Below are positions 34,601 through 43,817 of a stretch of 53,068 nucleotides of DNA, piece by piece. Each line of letters opens with the position of its first letter. Within the stretch, counting starts at the first letter, position 1. The notes below the pieces were generated by a model that was given only the letters and a program-made list of their open reading frames with translations, searched no databases and was not told the origin of the DNA. Made by a program: the position numbers and the translations under genes. This stretch comes from Paraburkholderia tagetis (lineage in GTDB: Bacteria > Pseudomonadota > Gammaproteobacteria > Burkholderiales > Burkholderiaceae): the NCBI RefSeq assembly GCF_022213065.1, contig NZ_JAKLJA010000043.1, positions 1-53,068 on the forward strand. Reading direction: 5' to 3'.

Positions 34601-35134
34601 ATGCAACCGCAACTGCCGATCAACGTCGATCCCGATACCGGCGTCTGGACCACCGACGCGCTGCCGATGCTGTACGTCCCGCGCCATTTCTTCACGAACA
34701 ATCACGTCGCCGTCGAGGAAGCGCTCGGCGTCGATGCGTATGCGGAGATTCTGTACAAGGCCGGCTACAAGTCCGCGTATCACTGGTGCGACAAGGAAGC
34801 GAAGCTGCATGGCCTGACCGGCATGGCGGTGTTCGAGCATTACCTGAAGCGCCTGTCACAGCGCGGCTGGGGTCTGTTCTCGATCGTCGCGGCCGATCCG
34901 TCGAGCGCGCGCGCGAAGATAGAGCTGCGCCATTCGTCGTTCGTGCTCCAGCAGCCGGGCAAGGAAGGCAAGCTCTGCTACATGTTCGCGGGCTGGTTCG
35001 CCGGCGCGATGGACTGGGTCAACGACACGACGCCGGAAGGCAAGGGCGCGCCGCGCTCGCAATCGAAGGAAGTGCAGTGTGCCGCCGAGGGCCACGATCA
35101 CTGCGTCTTCGACGTGTCGCCGATCGCCCACTAA
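34601..35134 (+). CDS. V4R/DUF5943-like small protein of the dgc operon
   Basis: A 177-residue soluble protein. The C-terminal EVQCAAEGHDHCVFDVSP, with two Cys and one His, resembles the V4R (4-vinyl reductase) small-molecule-binding domain. The N-terminal half (PRHFFTNNHVAVEEALG, YKSAYHWCDKEAKLHG) also fits that fold. Homologues of this size sit beside dgcA in other betaine degraders and are annotated as unknown. It may bind a metabolite or metal and assist demethylase assembly; that is speculation. It lies 53 bp upstream of dgcA. Confidence 0.75.
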   Translation: MQPQLPINVDPDTGVWTTDALPMLYVPRHFFTNNHVAVEEALGVDAYAEILYKAGYKSAYHWCDKEAKLHGLTGMAVFEHYLKRLSQRGWGLFSIVAADPSSARAKIELRHSSFVLQQPGKEGKLCYMFAGWFAGAMDWVNDTTPEGKGAPRSQSKEVQCAAEGHDHCVFDVSPIAH

Positions 35135-35187
35135 AAAAGCACCACACCAAGTAACACGAGACATACGAACGCCAGAGGTCGCCTGCG

Positions 35188-37251
35188 ATGCGCTATCCCA
35201 ACCTGTTCAAACCCCTCCAGCTTAACCAGCTGACGCTGCGTAACCGCATTGTCAGCACCGCGCACGCCGAGGTCTACGCCGAGCCGGGCGGCCTGCCGGG
35301 CGAGCGCTATATCCGCTATTACGAGGAAAAAGCGAAGGGTGGTGTCGGCCTCGCGATTTGCGGCGGCTCGAGCCCGGTCTCGATGGATAGCCCGCAGGGC
35401 TGGTGGAAGTCGGTCAATCTCACGACCGACAAGGTCATCGATCCGCTGTCGCGTCTGGCCGAAGCGATGCACCGCCACGGCGCGAAGATCATGATCCAGG
35501 CGACCCACATGGGACGCCGCAACGCCTACCACGGCGAACACTGGCCGCATCTGGTGACGCCGTCGGGCGTGCGCGAGCCGGTGCACCGCGGCAACGCGAA
35601 GATCATCGAAGTCGAGGACATCAAGCGCATCATCAAGGATTTCGCGGCCGCTGCGATTCGCGTGAAGAGCGCGGGGATGGACGGCATCGAAATCTCGGCA
35701 GCGCACCAGCAACTGGTCGACCAGTTCTGGAGCCCGCGCACGAACTTCCGCACCGACGAATGGGGCGGCAGCTTCGAGAACCGTCTGCGCTTCGGCATCG
35801 AAGTGCTGAAGTCGGTGCGCGAAGCCGTGGGCCGCGACTTCTGCGTCGGCCTGCGCATGTGCGGCGACGAATTCCACGAGAACGGCATCGACCACGAGCA
35901 CGCGAAGGAAATCGCGCAGGCGATGGAAGCGACTGGTCTGATCGACTACATCAGCGTGGTGGGTTCGGGCGCGGACACGCACAACACGCTCGTGAACTGC
36001 ATGCCGCCGATGGCGCTGCCGCCCGAGCCGTTCGTGCACCTCGCCGGGGGCATCAAGTCGGTGGTGAAGCTGCCGGTGATGCACGCGCAGAGCATCCGTG
36101 ATGCGGGTCAGGCCGAGCGCCTGCTGGCGAACGGGATGATCGACCTCGTTGGCATGACGCGTGCGCAGATCGCCGATCCGCACATGGTGATCAAGATCCG
36201 CGACGGGCGCGAGGACGAAATCAAGCAGTGCGTCGGCGCGAACTATTGCATCGACCGCCAGTACAACGGCCTCGACGTGCTGTGCGTGCAGAACGCGGCG
36301 ACCTCGCGCGAAGAGACGATGCCGCACGTGATCGAGAAGTCGCGCGGGCCGAAGCGCAAGGTGGTGGTGGTGGGCGCGGGTCCGGCGGGCCTCGAAGCGG
36401 CGCGCGTCGCGCGCTCGCGCGGCCATGACGTCGTGCTGTTCGAGAAGAACACCGAAGTCGGCGGCCAGATCATGATCGCGGCGAAGGCGCCGCAGCGCGA
36501 GCAGATGGCCGGCATCGTGCGCTGGTTCGACATGGAAACGAAGCGCCTGGGCGTGGATCGCCGGCTGGGCGTCGCGGCCGACGAGAAGATGATCATGGCC
36601 GAGAAGCCGGACATCGTTGTGCTCGCAACGGGCGGCCACAGCTACACGGAGGAAGTGCCGGGCTGGGGCGTGGAAGAAGGCCAGGCGGTCAGCTCGTGGG
36701 ACATCCTCACGGGCAAGGTGGAGCCGAAGCAGAATGTGCTGGTCTATGACGGCATCAGCACGCATGCGGGCTCGGGCGTGGCCGACTTCATCGCGAGCCG
36801 CGGCTCGAAGGTGGAGATCGTGACGCCGGACGTCAAGGTGGCGGACGACGTGGGCGGCACGACGTTCCCGATCTTCTATCGCCGGCTGTACGCGGAAGGC
36901 GCGGTGCTGACGCCGAACTACTGGCTCGATCGCGTCTACGAAGAGGACGGCAAGAAGATCGCCGTGCTGCGCAACGAGTACACGGAAGAGCTCGAGGAGC
37001 GCGTGGTCGACCAGGTCGTGATCGAGAACGGCACGCGGCCGAACGACGAGCTGTACTGGAAGCTCAAGAACGAATCGGTGAATCGCGGCCAGCTCGACGT
37101 GAACAAGCTGTTCGCTTCCGAGGCGCAGCCGTGCCTTTCCGAAGACCTCGGCAACGGCCGCTTCCTGCTGTTCCGCGTTGGCGACTGCATCTCGATGCAC
37201 AACATCCACGGCGCGATCTACGACGCGCTGCGGCTCGTGAAGGACTTCTGA
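35188..37251 (+). CDS. dgcA: Dimethylglycine demethylase, flavoprotein subunit
   Basis: Old-yellow-enzyme/trimethylamine-dehydrogenase-type protein that converts dimethylglycine to sarcosine. The 687-residue chain has an FMN TIM barrel (1-340), an iron-sulfur region (348-366) and an FAD/NAD-type Rossmann part (KVVVVGAGPAGLEAARVA at about 390 onwards). The iron-sulfur region reads C348-x2-A351-x2-C354-x11-C366, so the second Cys of the CX2CX2CX12C pattern of trimethylamine dehydrogenase is Ala. It is followed by dgcB after 3 bp and works with the ETF pair downstream. Confidence 0.93.
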   Translation: MRYPNLFKPLQLNQLTLRNRIVSTAHAEVYAEPGGLPGERYIRYYEEKAKGGVGLAICGGSSPVSMDSPQGWWKSVNLTTDKVIDPLSRLAEAMHRHGAKIMIQATHMGRRNAYHGEHWPHLVTPSGVREPVHRGNAKIIEVEDIKRIIKDFAAAAIRVKSAGMDGIEISAAHQQLVDQFWSPRTNFRTDEWGGSFENRLRFGIEVLKSVREAVGRDFCVGLRMCGDEFHENGIDHEHAKEIAQAMEATGLIDYISVVGSGADTHNTLVNCMPPMALPPEPFVHLAGGIKSVVKLPVMHAQSIRDAGQAERLLANGMIDLVGMTRAQIADPHMVIKIRDGREDEIKQCVGANYCIDRQYNGLDVLCVQNAATSREETMPHVIEKSRGPKRKVVVVGAGPAGLEAARVARSRGHDVVLFEKNTEVGGQIMIAAKAPQREQMAGIVRWFDMETKRLGVDRRLGVAADEKMIMAEKPDIVVLATGGHSYTEEVPGWGVEEGQAVSSWDILTGKVEPKQNVLVYDGISTHAGSGVADFIASRGSKVEIVTPDVKVADDVGGTTFPIFYRRLYAEGAVLTPNYWLDRVYEEDGKKIAVLRNEYTEELEERVVDQVVIENGTRPNDELYWKLKNESVNRGQLDVNKLFASEAQPCLSEDLGNGRFLLFRVGDCISMHNIHGAIYDALRLVKDF

Positions 37252-37254
37252 CCC

Positions 37255-39189
37255 ATGAACCCGACCTGGCTCATTACCGCGCTGCTGTGGCTCTCGATGG
37301 CGGGCCTCGTGTTCGCCGTCGCGAAGCGGGCCGCTTACTGGCGCGTCGGGCGCGCAGCGGCGCCCGGCTCGTTCGGCGCCTTCGGTTTCACCAAGCTGTT
37401 CAGCATTCCGAAGCGCTATTTCGTCGATCTGCACCACGTGGTCGCACGCGACCCGTATATCGCGAAGACCCACGTTGCGACCGCAGGCGGCGCGATTGGG
37501 GCGCTCGCGCTGGTGTTCATCAACTACGGGCTCGCGATCTACTCGCCGTGGCTCGACAAGCTGATCTTCCTCGCGGCGCTCGCGATGCTGGTTGGCGTGG
37601 TGTTCGTGTGGCGTCGCCGTCACGCGAAGAACGTGCCCGCGCGTCTTTCCAAAGGCCCGTGGAATACGCTGCCCTGGGTGCTCGGTTCGTTTGCGCTCGG
37701 CCTCGTGCTCTACATGGTGGTGCCGGCCAGCGCGATGTCGGGTGGCTTCGCGGTGCTCTGCGCGCTGCTGATCGGCGTGGGCGCGTTCGCGATGACGTTT
37801 GGCGCGGCCAGCGGCGGCCCCATGAAGCACGCGATTGCGGGCCTGCTGCACCTCGCGTTCCATCCGCGTCAGGAGCGTTTCGCCGCCACGCGTGACGGCT
37901 GGACCGGCAACGGCACCGCCACGCCGCCCACGGCGCTCAAGCTGCCCGATATCGAGAACCAGGAATACGGCGTGGCGAAGCCCGTGGAATTCCGCTGGAA
38001 CCAGTTGCTGAGCTTCGACGCCTGCGTGCAGTGCGGCAAGTGCGAAGCCGCGTGCCCCGCATTCGCTTCGGGCCAGCCGCTCAATCCGAAGAAGCTGATT
38101 CAGGATCTCGTGGTGGGCATGGCGGGCGGCACCGACTCGGCCTATGCGGGCAGCCCCACGCCTGGCATCAAGGTCGGCCAGCATAGCGGCACGCCTGACG
38201 GCCCGATCGTCTCGGGCCTGATCGAAGCGCAAACGCTATGGTCGTGCACCACCTGCCGCGCCTGCGTGCAGGAGTGCCCGATGCTGATCGAGCACGTGGA
38301 CGCCATCGTCGACATGCGCCGCAACCAGACGCTCGTGCATGGCACGGTGCCGGGCAAGGGTCCCGAAGTGCTCGCGAACCTGCGCGAGACCGGCACGATG
38401 GGCGGCTACGACAAGGCCGCGCGCTACGACTGGTCGGTCGACCTGAACGCCCCCATCGCACAACCGGGCAAGCCCGTGGACGTGCTGCTGGTGGCTGGTG
38501 AAGGTGCGTTCGACATGCGCTACCAGCGCACGCTGCGCGCGCTCGTGAAGGTGCTCAACAAGGCCGGCGTGAGCTATGCCGTGCTCGGCGGGCAGGAAAC
38601 GGATACGGGCGACGTGGCGCGCCGTCTCGGCGACGAGGCAACGTTCCAGCGCATGGCCAAGCAAATGATGGGCACGCTTTCGACGCTGAATTTCAAGCGC
38701 ATCGTGAGCGCCGACCCGCACGTGATGCACAGCCTGCGCAACGAATATCGCGCGCTCGGCACGCGTTACGACGTGCTGCACCACACGACGTTCCTCGCGG
38801 AACTGGCGGCAAGCGGCAAGATTGCGCCGAAGGCTGTGGAAGCACTGCGCGAGAAGCGCACCACGTATCACGATCCTTGCTATCTCGGCCGCTATAACGG
38901 CGAAACCGAAGCGCCGCGCAAGCTGCTCAAGACCATCGGCATTCAGGTGGTGGAGATGGAGCGCAACGGTATGCGCGGACGCTGCTGCGGCGGTGGCGGC
39001 GGTGCGCCGCTGACCGATATCCCGGGCAAGCAGCGCATCCCCGATATCCGTATCGCTGATGCGAAGGCAGTGGGCGCCGAAGTGGTGGCCGTGGCATGCC
39101 CGAATTGCACGGCGATGCTCGAAGGTGTCGTGGGTCCGCGCCCCGAGGTGCTCGACGTGGCCGAACTCGTTGCTGCTTCGCTGGAGTGA
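37255..39189 (+). CDS. dgcB: Dimethylglycine demethylase, Fe-S membrane subunit
   Basis: Heterodisulfide-reductase-like electron carrier paired with DgcA. The 644-residue protein has several N-terminal membrane helices (about 5-20, 80-110, 140-190), two 4Fe-4S ferredoxin motifs (CVQCGKCEAACP and CTTCRACVQECP) and a C-terminal pair of CCG-type cysteine-rich segments (RCCGGGGGAP, ACPNCTAML). The membrane anchoring suggests it passes electrons from demethylation towards the quinone pool, with the adjacent ETF as another carrier. The gene is tightly linked to dgcA and the ETF gene (4 bp). Confidence 0.92.
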   Translation: MNPTWLITALLWLSMAGLVFAVAKRAAYWRVGRAAAPGSFGAFGFTKLFSIPKRYFVDLHHVVARDPYIAKTHVATAGGAIGALALVFINYGLAIYSPWLDKLIFLAALAMLVGVVFVWRRRHAKNVPARLSKGPWNTLPWVLGSFALGLVLYMVVPASAMSGGFAVLCALLIGVGAFAMTFGAASGGPMKHAIAGLLHLAFHPRQERFAATRDGWTGNGTATPPTALKLPDIENQEYGVAKPVEFRWNQLLSFDACVQCGKCEAACPAFASGQPLNPKKLIQDLVVGMAGGTDSAYAGSPTPGIKVGQHSGTPDGPIVSGLIEAQTLWSCTTCRACVQECPMLIEHVDAIVDMRRNQTLVHGTVPGKGPEVLANLRETGTMGGYDKAARYDWSVDLNAPIAQPGKPVDVLLVAGEGAFDMRYQRTLRALVKVLNKAGVSYAVLGGQETDTGDVARRLGDEATFQRMAKQMMGTLSTLNFKRIVSADPHVMHSLRNEYRALGTRYDVLHHTTFLAELAASGKIAPKAVEALREKRTTYHDPCYLGRYNGETEAPRKLLKTIGIQVVEMERNGMRGRCCGGGGGAPLTDIPGKQRIPDIRIADAKAVGAEVVAVACPNCTAMLEGVVGPRPEVLDVAELVAASLE

Positions 39190-39193
39190 ACCG

Positions 39194-40363
39194 ATGAACG
39201 CGATCAAACGAATCGATCCGCGCCGCCCCTTCATCATTACGGCGGCGGGACTCAGGCGCATCACGCTCGGCGAGAGCGGCAGCGCGGATGCAAACGCTGC
39301 GCACTGGACCGGCCATGCGCACGGCGGCGGCGCGGTGAAGCCGCTGCGTCAGGTTAGCGATCCGAAGCAAATCATGCTGGTGGTGGCGCACGCCGAGCGC
39401 GGTGCGCTCGACGACCATACGTGTCAGGCGATTGCCGCTGCGGCGCTGCTGGCCGACACGCAAACTGAAGTGGCGCTGCTGGTGTTCGGCGAAGTGAAGG
39501 ACGATGTGGCCGCGCTCGGCGTGGACAAGCTGATCGAGCTGCCGGGCTTCGAGCGCCGCGTGTTCGCGCCCGAAACCGAGCTGCGCGCATTGCAGGCCTG
39601 CGCGGCGGCGCTTGCGCCCAAACACGTGTTCGTGCCCGACAACGCGACCGGTGACGGTGACCTGGGCCGCCGCTACGCCGCCGCAGCGGGCGCGAGCGTG
39701 GCAACCCATGTCGTCGAGATCGACGCGAAGCATGTAGGCGCTTACGAACAGGCGAAACGCGCGTTTGCAACGCGCGCGCTGCCCGATGTGATTCTGCTCG
39801 CACCCAACGCAGTCGATGCGAAGCTGCCCTTCGTGGGCGCGGGCGAACGGCTCGCGGGCGACTTCATCCGCCCGGCTGGCGATATCGGGCAACCGTATCG
39901 CGACCTGGGTCTCGAGGAAATCGACGCCGCGCAGGTGGCGCTCGAAGAGGCGGACTTCATCGTCTCGGCGGGCAACGGCGTGACCGACATTGCTGCGTTC
40001 GAAACGCTCGCGGGCGCGTTTGGCGCCGCTATCGGCGCGAGCCGCGTGGCGGTGGACAACGGCCATTTCACGCGCGACAAGCAGGTGGGCGCGACCGGCA
40101 AGACGGTCGAGGCGAGCGTGTATATCGCGTTCGGCATTTCCGGAGCCGTGCAGCATTTGCAGGGCATCAAGGACTGCCGCCACGTGATTGCCGTGAATCT
40201 GGACGGCAGCGCGCCAATCGCGAAGCGCGCGAACCTGACCGTGGTGGGCGACGCGCAGCAAACCATCGCCGCGCTGATCCAGCAGGTGCAGAGCGCGCGC
40301 GCGACGCGCGGGCAAGCGCCGGCACCCGTCGAACAACGTCAATCCGCAGGAGTGGCCGCATGA
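39194..40363 (+). CDS. Electron transfer flavoprotein alpha-like subunit
   Basis: A 389-residue FAD-binding ETF-alpha/FixB-like protein. The C-terminal domain has the family signature GATGKTVEASVYIAFGISGAVQHLQG and then HVIAVNLDGSAPIAKRANL. The N-terminal domain carries an extra about 60-residue leader (MNAIKRIDPRRPFIITAAG...) not present in housekeeping EtfA (about 310 aa). It is located directly after dgcB, overlapping the beta-like gene by ATGA, and forms a dedicated ETF for dimethylglycine demethylase. In Pseudomonas the equivalent positions are taken by PA5400/PA5401. Confidence 0.88.
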   Translation: MNAIKRIDPRRPFIITAAGLRRITLGESGSADANAAHWTGHAHGGGAVKPLRQVSDPKQIMLVVAHAERGALDDHTCQAIAAAALLADTQTEVALLVFGEVKDDVAALGVDKLIELPGFERRVFAPETELRALQACAAALAPKHVFVPDNATGDGDLGRRYAAAAGASVATHVVEIDAKHVGAYEQAKRAFATRALPDVILLAPNAVDAKLPFVGAGERLAGDFIRPAGDIGQPYRDLGLEEIDAAQVALEEADFIVSAGNGVTDIAAFETLAGAFGAAIGASRVAVDNGHFTRDKQVGATGKTVEASVYIAFGISGAVQHLQGIKDCRHVIAVNLDGSAPIAKRANLTVVGDAQQTIAALIQQVQSARATRGQAPAPVEQRQSAGVAA

Positions 40364-41157
40364 ACGCTCAACGACAGATACAACGCATCGCGGTGCTGGT
40401 TTCCGCGGGCCGGCATCCCGTGAGCGGCGCGCCGCGCTATAGCCGCAACGATGCGCAGGCGCTGGAAATCGGCCGCAAGCTCGCACAGCAGCATGGCGCA
40501 CAACTCGACGTGTTGCATGCGGGCGATGCCAACGATCCCGCGCTCGCAGAATATCTCGCGCTCGGCGCACGCGAAGTCGAAGTGCTGGCCTGCGGGCCGG
40601 GCGACGACGCGGCGCGCGCGCTCGCGGAGCGCGTGCGCGGCTACGACCTCGTGCTGACCGGCACGCGCGCCGAGGGCGCTCACGACAGCGGCATGCTGCC
40701 GTACAGCGTGGCCGCGGCGCTGGGCAGTCCACTCGTGGGCAGCGCCGTGGACGTCGAAGTGCGTTCGGACGCGCAAGGCGCCCGCGCGACGGTCCGCCAG
40801 TTCCTGCCCAAGGGATTGCGCCGCCGCGTGGAAACGACGCTGCCGGCCGTGATCGCCGTGCATCCGCTCGCCAGCGCGCAGCCGCAATACGCGTATGCCC
40901 GCCTGCGCGCGGGCACGATCCGGCCCCAGCGCGCCACGCGCTTTGCGAGCGATGAAGCCGCCGCCTGGAAGGTCGGCCCCATCGAGCGCAAACCCGTCAA
41001 ATTCGCCGCCGCCGAAAAGCGCTCAGGGCATACCCGAATGCTCTCTGCGATCACGACCGAAAGCCGTGGCGGGAGCGTCGTAATTGACGGGAGTTCGGTC
41101 GAAAAAGCACAAGTGATACTGGCGTATTTGCGCGAGCATCAACTCATCGATTATTGA
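40360..41157 (+). CDS. Electron transfer flavoprotein beta-like subunit
   Basis: A 265-residue AMP-binding ETF-beta/FixA-like subunit. Visible family features are IAVLVSAGRHPVSGAPRYSRND, DLVLTGTRAEGAHDSGMLPYSVAAALG and LPAVIAVHP. The start overlaps the alpha-like stop codon, so equal synthesis is expected. The C-terminal 30 residues include a small GGSVVIDGSSVEKAQVIL helix domain. The partner is the preceding ETF-alpha-like protein. The gbcA start follows 51 bp after its stop. Confidence 0.86.
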   Translation: MNAQRQIQRIAVLVSAGRHPVSGAPRYSRNDAQALEIGRKLAQQHGAQLDVLHAGDANDPALAEYLALGAREVEVLACGPGDDAARALAERVRGYDLVLTGTRAEGAHDSGMLPYSVAAALGSPLVGSAVDVEVRSDAQGARATVRQFLPKGLRRRVETTLPAVIAVHPLASAQPQYAYARLRAGTIRPQRATRFASDEAAAWKVGPIERKPVKFAAAEKRSGHTRMLSAITTESRGGSVVIDGSSVEKAQVILAYLREHQLIDY

Positions 41158-41208
41158 AATTTGCTGATCTGTCGGCAAGAACCTGGAATCAAGAATCCGG
41201 AGCACACG

Positions 41209-42450
41209 ATGAACGTATCGGCAGACATTCGCGCGCTGGTGGAGCGACGCAAAGCGGGCTACAGCCTCGAAGCACCCTTCTATCGCAGCGAAGAGATTTT
41301 CGCGCTCGACATGGAGGCGATTTTCCGTCAACACTGGATTCAGGTGGCCACGGAGCCGGAACTTCCGGAGCCGGGCGACTACGTCACGGTCGAGCTGGCC
41401 GGCGAGTCGATCCTGATCGTGCGCGACGACGACATGGCAGTGCGCGCGTTCCATAACGTGTGCCGCCACCGCGGCGCGCGCCTGTGCAACGAGCAGAAGG
41501 GGACGGTGGGCAACATCGTCTGCCCGTATCACAGCTGGACCTACAACCTGACCGGCGAGCTGATGTTCGCCGAGCACATGGGCGAGCAGTTCGACCGCTG
41601 CAAGCACAGCCTCAAGCAGGTCCACGTGCAGAACCTGGCAGGCCTGATCTTTATTTGCCTCGCCGACGAGCCGCCTGCGGACTTTGCGAACCTGCGCGCC
41701 GCGATGGAGCCGTACCTGCTGCCGCACGATCTGCCGAACTGCAAGGTGGCCGCGCAGGTCGACATCATCGAGAAGGGCAACTGGAAGCTCGTGATGGAGA
41801 ACAATCGCGAGTGCTATCACTGCGTCGCGAACCACCCCGAACTCACGATTTCGCTCTACGAATACGGCTTCGGCTACCAGCGCTCGCCCGCGAACGCGGA
41901 AGGCATGGACGCTTTCGAGCGCACCTGCGAGGAGCGCGCGAAGCAGTGGGAAGAGATGAACCTGCCGTCGGTCGAAGTCGAAAAACTGCTCGACGTTACG
42001 GGTTTCCGCACGCAGCGCCTGCCGCTCGACCGCAGCGGCGAATCGCAGACGCTCGACGCGAAAGTGGCTTCGAAGAAGCTGCTGGGCGAGTTCCGCACGG
42101 CCGACCTTGGTGGCCTCTCGTTCTGGACGCAGCCGAACTCGTGGCATCACTTCATGAGCGACCACATCGTCTCGTTCTCGGTGATTCCGCTTTCGGCCGG
42201 CGAGACGCTCGTGCGCACGCGCTGGCTCGTGCACCAGGACGCCGTGGAAGGCGTCGATTACGACGTGGCGAATCTCACGGCCGTCTGGAACGCGACCAAC
42301 GACCAGGACCGCACGCTGGTGGAGTATTCGCAGCGCGGCGCGGGCAGCAGCGCCTATGAGCCGGGCCCGTACTCGCCGTACACCGAGGGGCTGGTCGAAA
42401 AATTCGCGGCCTGGTATGTCGGCCGTCTTGCCGAGAAAATCGGCGCATAA
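41209..42450 (+). CDS. gbcA: Glycine betaine demethylase, Rieske oxygenase subunit
   Basis: Rieske non-haem iron oxygenase that oxidatively removes one methyl group from glycine betaine, giving dimethylglycine and formaldehyde. Length 413. The Rieske ligands are C85, H87, C105 and H108 (CRHRGARLC...CPYH). The mononuclear iron site is the ENNRECYHCVANHPEL segment (H204, H209) with a later acid. The start MNVSADIRALVERR at 41209 is chosen over 41161. It is downstream of the dgc/etf genes and 29 bp before gbcB, so all are likely co-transcribed or separately activated by GbdR. Confidence 0.94.
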   Translation: MNVSADIRALVERRKAGYSLEAPFYRSEEIFALDMEAIFRQHWIQVATEPELPEPGDYVTVELAGESILIVRDDDMAVRAFHNVCRHRGARLCNEQKGTVGNIVCPYHSWTYNLTGELMFAEHMGEQFDRCKHSLKQVHVQNLAGLIFICLADEPPADFANLRAAMEPYLLPHDLPNCKVAAQVDIIEKGNWKLVMENNRECYHCVANHPELTISLYEYGFGYQRSPANAEGMDAFERTCEERAKQWEEMNLPSVEVEKLLDVTGFRTQRLPLDRSGESQTLDAKVASKKLLGEFRTADLGGLSFWTQPNSWHHFMSDHIVSFSVIPLSAGETLVRTRWLVHQDAVEGVDYDVANLTAVWNATNDQDRTLVEYSQRGAGSSAYEPGPYSPYTEGLVEKFAAWYVGRLAEKIGA

Positions 42451-42479
42451 CCTAGTGCGCGAGTAGAGCGGAGTTTGAC

Positions 42480-43640
42480 ATGATGCGAGATGCGGCCCAA
42501 TTCGATCCCACGGACAGCCGGGTGACGCGCCCGGCCTTCTGGGGCACGCTCCCGGAGCGCTGGACGAGCGATGTAGAAGAAACGCTTGTGTGCTGCCACG
42601 TGCGGCAGGAAACGCACGACGTAAAGAGCTTTTTCTTTCGTTCGCCGCAAGGGCGCACGTTTTCGTTCGAGCCGGGGCAGTTCGTCACGCTCGAACTGGA
42701 AATCGACGGCGAGCCGGTGAATCGTTGCTATACGATTTCGTCGTCGCCGGCGCGGCCGCACACGATCTCCATCACCGTCAAGCGCGTGCCGGACGGCAAG
42801 GTGTCGAACTGGCTGCACGACAACCTGCAGCCGGGCGCATCGATTCGGGTGCTCGGGCCCGGTGGCGAATTCACCTGCGCGCGTCATCCGGCGAACAAGT
42901 ATCTGTTTCTTTCGGCGGGCTCCGGCATCACGCCGCTGATGTCGATGAGCCGCGCGCATCACGATCTCGCGGAAGATCGCGACATCGTGTTCGTGCATAG
43001 CGCACGCACGCCCGACGACATCATCTTCGCGCGCGAGCTCGAACTGATTGCCGCGAGCCACACGCATTTCCGCACGTCGTTCGTTTGCGAACGGCTGGGC
43101 GCGCGCACCGCGTGGCCCGGCGTGACCGGCTTTCTCACGCTGCCGCTTTTGAAGCTGATTGCGCCGGACTTCATGGAGCGCGAGATTTTCGTGTGCGGAC
43201 CCGCGCCGTATATGAAGGCCGTGCGCGACCTGCTCGACGAGGCCGGATTCCAGCGCAAGCAGTATCACGAAGAGAGCTTCTCGTTCGAGACGCTGAACGC
43301 TGGCGAGGGAGAGGCGCTCGCCGAAGCCCCGGCGCAAGCGGACGGGGAAGCGGGAAGTGAAGCGGGCGCGGAAACCGCCACGTTCAAGGTCACATTCGCG
43401 AAGAGCAACCGCGAGATCCAGTGCGGCACGAACCAGCACGTGCTGGACGCCGCGCGCCAGGCCGGCGTGCGACTGCCTTCGTCGTGCGCACAAGGCATGT
43501 GCGGCACCTGCAAGGTCAAGCTCGTATCGGGGCAGGTGCAGATGAATCATAAGGGCGGTATTCGCCAGCGTGAAATCGATCAGGGCATGGCGCTGATGTG
43601 CTGCTCGAAGCCGCTGTCCGATCTCGTCATCGACAAATAA
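42480..43640 (+). CDS. gbcB: Glycine betaine demethylase, reductase subunit
   Basis: FAD/NAD(P)H ferredoxin-type reductase that supplies electrons to GbcA. The 386-residue protein has RCYTISSSPA (FAD), LSAGSGITPLMSM (NAD) and a C-terminal plant-type 2Fe-2S domain (C336, C341, C344 and C374 or C375). The order FNR-then-ferredoxin is that of the family. Two ATG codons are adjacent at the start (42480/42483). An about 20-residue acidic, Ala/Glu-rich linker (GEGEALAEAPAQADGE...) separates the two halves. Confidence 0.93.
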   Translation: MMRDAAQFDPTDSRVTRPAFWGTLPERWTSDVEETLVCCHVRQETHDVKSFFFRSPQGRTFSFEPGQFVTLELEIDGEPVNRCYTISSSPARPHTISITVKRVPDGKVSNWLHDNLQPGASIRVLGPGGEFTCARHPANKYLFLSAGSGITPLMSMSRAHHDLAEDRDIVFVHSARTPDDIIFARELELIAASHTHFRTSFVCERLGARTAWPGVTGFLTLPLLKLIAPDFMEREIFVCGPAPYMKAVRDLLDEAGFQRKQYHEESFSFETLNAGEGEALAEAPAQADGEAGSEAGAETATFKVTFAKSNREIQCGTNQHVLDAARQAGVRLPSSCAQGMCGTCKVKLVSGQVQMNHKGGIRQREIDQGMALMCCSKPLSDLVIDK

Positions 43641-43710
43641 CGCATGGCAAAGGACTACGCGCCCACCTCGCCCGGGCGCATGTAGCAGACGCGCTTGTCG
43701 CCTGTGCGCA

Positions 43711-43739
43711 TGTCGCAGAACGACAAGATCGCGTCGAAA
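43711..43739 (+). promoter_or_regulatory. Putative GbdR/ArgR-type direct-repeat site upstream of cbcX
   Basis: TGTCGC, eight bases, AA, five bases, CGTCGA. The first half-site is an exact TGTCGC-N8-AA-N5 match, with the second GTCG 21 bp on. Another TGTCGC at 43696 (with a CAT in place of CAA) lies just upstream, so the site may hold more than two protomers. It ends about 80 bp before the GTG start. Confidence 0.6.
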
Positions 43740-43817
43740 ATCGACGATAACAATAAATAGTGGCGGGGGATTCTGGATACGCACTGGGCATGTTTGCCCA
43801 TATTTGAGGAGACAACC

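Noticed and set aside
35131..38232. 1033-codon open frame on the minus strand
   Set aside because: It is antisense to dgcA and dgcB, with composition typical of the complement of GC-rich coding DNA.
41097..41123. GbdR-type site upstream of gbcA (GGTCGA-N8-AA)
   Set aside because: Only GTCG and AA match, the second half-site is lacking, and it lies inside the ETF-beta-like coding sequence. Too weak to list.
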